Below are positions 60,517-64,000 of a stretch of 64,000 bases of DNA, piece by piece. The position numbers and the translations under genes were made by a program. Origin of the DNA: Mycteria americana (Eukaryota; Chordata; Aves; Ciconiiformes; Ciconiidae); contig NC_134368.1 in assembly GCF_035582795.1 (NCBI RefSeq), forward strand, positions 43,763,501-43,827,500. Direction: 5' to 3'. Within the stretch, counting starts at the first letter, position 1. Each line of letters opens with the position of its first letter. The notes below the pieces were generated by a model, which worked only from the letters and a program-made list of their open reading frames with translations, did no database searches and had not been told where the DNA came from.

Positions 60517-61104
60517 TGTGCTGGTTGTGGCTGGGATAGAGTTAATTTTCTTCACAGTAGCTAGTATGGGGCTATGTTTTGGATTTGTGCTGGAAACAGT
60601 GTTGATAATACAGGGATGGTTTAGTTATTGCTGAGCAGTGCTTACACAGAGTCAAGGCCTTCTCTGCTTCTCACCCCACCCCACCAGGCTGGGGGTGCAC
60701 AAAAAGTTGGGAGGGGACACAGCTGGGACAGCTGACCCCAACTGGTCAAAGGGATATTCCATACCATATGCCATCATGCTCAGTATATAAAGCCGGGGAA
60801 GAAGAAGGAAGGGGGGGACATTTGGAGTGATGGTGTTTGTCTTCCCAAGTAACCGTTACATGTGATGGAGCCCTGCTTTCCTGGAGATGGCTGAACGCCT
60901 GCCTGCCCATGGGAAGTAGTGAATGAATTCCTTGCTTTGCTTTGCTTGCGTGCATGGCTTTTGCTTTCCCTATTAAACTGTCTTTATCTCAACCCACGAG
61001 TTTTCTCCCTTTTACTCTTCTGCTTCTCTCCCCCATCCCACCGGGGGGGAACTGAGCGAGCGGCTGGGTGGGGCCTGGTTGCTGGCTGGGCTTAAGCTGA
61101 GAGA
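60517..61104 (+). mobile_element. 5' LTR of the ERV
   Basis: Begins TGTGCTGGTTGTGGCTGG. It has a good TATA box (TATATAAA at 60,784-60,791) and a TATTAAACT stretch near 60,970 that could serve as poly(A) signal. It ends just before GTCCTTTT and the primer site. The end was placed by aligning with the 3' LTR terminus (TTAA followed by nine bases). Confidence 0.82.
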
Positions 61105-61112
61105 GTCCTTTT

Positions 61113-61130
61113 TGGTGCCCAACGTGGGGC
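61113..61130 (+). other. ERV primer-binding site (tRNA-Lys-like)
   Basis: TGGTGCCCAACGTGGGGC lies eight bases after the 5' LTR. It differs by one base from the tRNA-Lys primer site TGGCGCCCAACGTGGGGC as I recall it. Confidence 0.7.
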
Positions 61131-61631
61131 TCGAAGGGCTCCAGGTAATGACAGGTTTGACTGGAATGTGCTACATCAAATTTATAGCTGTTACTGCTGT
61201 TTCGCTATTAATCGGCAAGCTCCTGTGCTTGCCATGGAGCTTGCTTGCCTTACTGTATAGTAGAGTGTAGTGGTCGTTAGTGTCTGCTTTTTGCTTTCAC
61301 TGCTTGCTGTACTGCTGTACTGCTGATCATCTGACTCTGCTGTGCCTGAGAACATTTTGATAACAGCAATGGCCGTGTGCCTGGGCTAGCAGATGGCCAG
61401 GGCACTGCTGCTGTTTCTGTGCTGCTGTACTGGACAGGCTGGAACTCCAGTGTGAACTCGAGTCAAAGCAACTGTGACCTGTGGATGAGTCCACACGGGA
61501 GAAGGACACCCCAAAGCGTCTGTGGCCGTGGATAAGCCCATGCCAGAGCAGGTACATCTTGAAGTGTCTGTGGCCGTGGCTGTGGCTATGTCTGTGCCAC
61601 AGCAGGTGTATCTCTGAAGGGATATACCAGC

Positions 61632-62077
61632 GAGGAGGCTGGGGGTGCACAAGAAGTTGGGAGTGGACACAGCCGGGACCGCTGACCCCAACTGACCAAA
61701 GGGCTATTCCACACCGCATGACGTCATGCTCAGCATAGAAACCTAAGCATGCTCAGCATAGAACAAGGAAGGGGGGGACACGTTCAGAGTGATGGCATTT
61801 TGTCTTCCCAAGTAACCATTACGGGTGATGGAGCCCTGCTTTCCTGGAGATGGCTGAACACCTGCCTGCCGCTGGGAACTAGCAAATGACTTGTTTTGCT
61901 TTGCTTGCATGTGTGGCTTTTGCTTTACTTACTGAACTGTCTTTATCTCAACCCATGAGTTTTCTCCCTTTTACCCTTCTGATTCTCACCCCCATCCCAG
62001 TGGGGGAGGTGTGGGGGGGTGTGGGTGAGCAAGCAGCTGTGTGGTGCTTAGTTGACAGCTGGGGTTAAACCACGACA
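61632..62077 (+). mobile_element. 3' LTR of the ERV, lacking its first ~165 bp
   Basis: From AGGCTGGGGGTGCACAAGAA it parallels the 5' LTR to the end (AAACCACGACA). The U3 start is missing. The region equivalent to the TATA box is replaced by a duplicated ATGCTCAGCATAGAA word (61,727-61,761), so promoter function is probably lost. Confidence 0.8.
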
Positions 62078-62346
62078 GTGTGCAACTATGAATTTTCAGC
62101 CTGTCTTTTCACTTGGCTCTTCTAAACTGCATCAAAGGCTTAAAAGCAGAAATTGGTTTCTGCGTTACAATCAAAATGCATACAAAAATGACAAAAGTAC
62201 ATATACACTAACTGAAAAAGTCTGCTGGAAAAAATCTGATAGGTGGGAAACATGAAGACTCAGAACAAGATTTGAAGAACAGGGAAAAGAAATAAAATGC
62301 TTTACCAAAGTACTGAGATAATCCCCTCCTCTCCATTTCTTTGGGG

Positions 62347-62390
62347 AAACAAAAAAAAACAAAAAAAAACCAAACCCCCAAAAAACCAAA
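62347..62390. repeat. (A)n/(CAAA)n low-complexity tract
   Basis: A9C units followed by AAACCCCC and AAAAAACC stretches in the CLCN3 intron. Confidence 0.8.
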
Positions 62391-63778
62391 CTGGGTTTTA
62401 AAATAACCTTTAAAAAAGCAGGAGTTAAATGAAAGCTGAATAGTAGCACCTCAGAGCTAAACGAAGACTTCTGAAGATGTGCATCCAATGCAAGTGCACA
62501 GGAATCTGTGAAGAAGGCAAAGAGGAGGTCAAGTATTGCTCAATGTGTATAGCATAATTAAAAAAAAGAAAGTCAATAGCTTTGGCTTTTTACTTTAGGT
62601 GGAAGAAACACTTCTGTTTCTATGAATCAGCAGAAAAAATGGGTTTATTATTACAGATTTCTTTTCTTGTAGTCTTAACGGGACCAATGGACTATACTTA
62701 TTTAGTTGTATCTATAATGAATAGGGACTTCAGATATGCAAGTGAAGAGTTATAAGGATCCCCACACTACTAAATTTACAACTTCAATAGAAGAGGAACA
62801 GTGAAGGAAGGAGATGAGAAAAATAAAAGGATTAAAGATATATGAAGTTAGATAAAGCAAACGTTACAAAAGGGAAGTAATCTATCATGTAACAATGGCT
62901 AAGGCAATAAGAGTCAGACAACAGAAATTTAGATAATTAGATTTCCAAGCATTGCTGCTGCATGTACGTAAGAGCTACTTACTTATGCGTTGTTTTGAAG
63001 GGCAAAGACAGGATGCAACAAAAATAATAATTTTGCTAATATGATTATCCCAATCAGGCCATGTTCAGGCCCAAGAAGGGCATAATCTTGGTTTGTTCAT
63101 TAGCTTTCTAATGTCTCAAATAATAGTACATCTCAAAATATTGTCCGAAATTGAGAAATACATGCCTAAGAGAACCTTATCAGTCATACAGCACATGCAG
63201 ACAGATAACCTGTAACTACCCACAAAGAACTCTAGTTATATCTCATGGTACTTTCTGTTAATCACTGAAGTCAAATATGCTAAACTCACAATTGAAAATC
63301 CTTATCCCCTTTTTATACTAGGAACCTTAAAACAAAGTGCAGCAGAAATTTAGTGCCATAACCATGTTGAGTTTCTCTAAGTAATGCTTTTTCTCAAAGC
63401 ACTCAATGTTAGACAGCTATAACCATCTTGATCACATTTTCTGTCATGAGCCTGTAATTAGTCTAAAAATTAATTTTATTACTCTCCCTCTGCTGCCAAT
63501 AAAGTTTCAGGGTTGAACTCTAGCTCTGAGCACGTGTACACAACTTTCACACCCACTTACTTCAAAGGTCACACTGAGAATTTCAGTCTCTAATGGCTTT
63601 TGATTTATCTACTAATTCTTAAACATGAGGCCCATAAGCAGAAACGCAGCCTAAAATACAAAAGTATAACTTTTAGCACTTAGAGGATCTGAACTGGCTC
63701 AGTATGCCTCTGACTCAAACTCTTCCCAGCGTATTATTAAATATCCTCTGCCCCATAGCTTATGATAACAGGTGAAGC

Positions 63779-63827
63779 GGGGGGGGTGGGGGGGTGGGGG
63801 GGAGAGGTCTCCCCAGTAGGGAGACCT
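63779..63827. repeat. G-rich tract followed by 9-bp hairpin
   Basis: Three runs of seven or eight G (63,779-63,802) are followed at once by AGGTCTCCC, a five-base loop and GGGAGACCT (63,805-63,827). Confidence 0.8.
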
Positions 63828-64000
63828 GTTGCTGTTAATAGTATAGTCTAAGCAACAGGAGTTGCACCTACATGCAGTGGTAATTGGTACACAATAAATG
63901 AAATTGTGAGTTATTTTTTCTCTCAAAATTAGATTTACTAAAACTAAGTCATCAGTAAATTTAGTGTGCTCTTTATATACGTAATTTTCACATCTCCTGT

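Larger units (their letters stand above)
60517..62077 (+). mobile_element. Internally deleted endogenous retrovirus with two LTRs
   Basis: A 5' LTR, a primer-binding site, about 0.5 kb of internal sequence and a 5'-truncated 3' LTR lie in that order. They are bounded by the 5-bp duplication GTGTG (60,512-60,516 and 62,078-62,082). No gag, pol or env frame can be recognised, so the copy is defective. Its LTR resembles a common avian ERV LTR, but I cannot assign the family from memory with certainty. A 5-bp duplication would fit an ERVL-type element, while the primer site resembles tRNA-Lys, more usual in ERVK-type elements. Confidence 0.85.
53243..64000 (-). other. CLCN3: CLCN3 intron leading to off-window 5' exon(s)
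   Basis: The exon at 53.1 kb opens in mid-codon, so an upstream exon must exist. I found no sequence here that encodes the expected ClC-3 N-terminal stretch, so it should lie beyond the window. The intron contains an internally deleted ERV (60.5-62.1 kb), a 12-bp inverted repeat at 54.9 kb and a G-rich hairpin region at 63.8 kb. No other gene is supported. Confidence 0.7.

Noticed and set aside
61327-61738. Frames of 85-130 codons inside the ERV
   Set aside because: His/Ser/Cys-rich translations of the tandem module, unrelated to any retroviral protein I can recognise.

Overview
The window is a piece of a bird nuclear genome. The evidence is its spliced vertebrate genes with GT-AG introns, three CR1 LINE fragments ending in the avian ATTCTRTG-type 3' repeat, and two ERV/LTR-type insertions that resemble common avian repeats. 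I cannot name the species. Two protein genes are recognisable, and they converge: HPF1 on the + strand and CLCN3 on the - strand. As far as I recall, the same convergent pair is found in mammals.

Layout. 1-13.05 kb is intergenic, AT-rich and without a supportable gene. 13.06-14.18 kb is a CpG island with an NRF1 site and the HPF1 start codon. HPF1 has eight coding exons between 13,697 and 22,127 and encodes 348 aa. Its last exon lies in a second CpG island (21.84-22.62 kb). About 1 kb of spacer follows, and then the probable 3' UTR of CLCN3 (about 23.26-27.37 kb, - strand). CLCN3 coding exons run leftward from 53,242 to 27,373. From the ATG in the 53.1-kb exon, the constitutive exons give exactly 760 codons, the classical short ClC-3 protein. 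Adding a 76-nt cassette exon at 29.2 kb gives 808 codons with a different tail. The 5' exon or exons for the longer N-terminus must lie to the right of 64 kb, so 53.24-64 kb is read as a CLCN3 intron.

Mobile DNA sits in introns. A 5'-truncated CR1 lies antisense in HPF1 intron 2, and a short old CR1 at 38.6 kb. A 1.04-kb LTR-like element lies at 42.4 kb and carries about eight internal tandem units. A young-looking CR1 with a long reverse-transcriptase frame lies at 45.0-46.9 kb. An internally deleted ERV with two LTRs, a tRNA-Lys-like primer site and a GTGTG target duplication lies at 60.5-62.1 kb.

The most striking biology is at the CLCN3 3' end. The last coding exon is read in two different frames depending on a cassette exon whose sequence is a divergent copy of the start of that last exon. 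Both choices complete the second CBS domain, but only one adds an acidic, PDZ-ligand-type tail. Nothing suggests that the two genes work in one pathway: HPF1 acts in nuclear ADP-ribosylation and ClC-3 in endosomal Cl-/H+ exchange.
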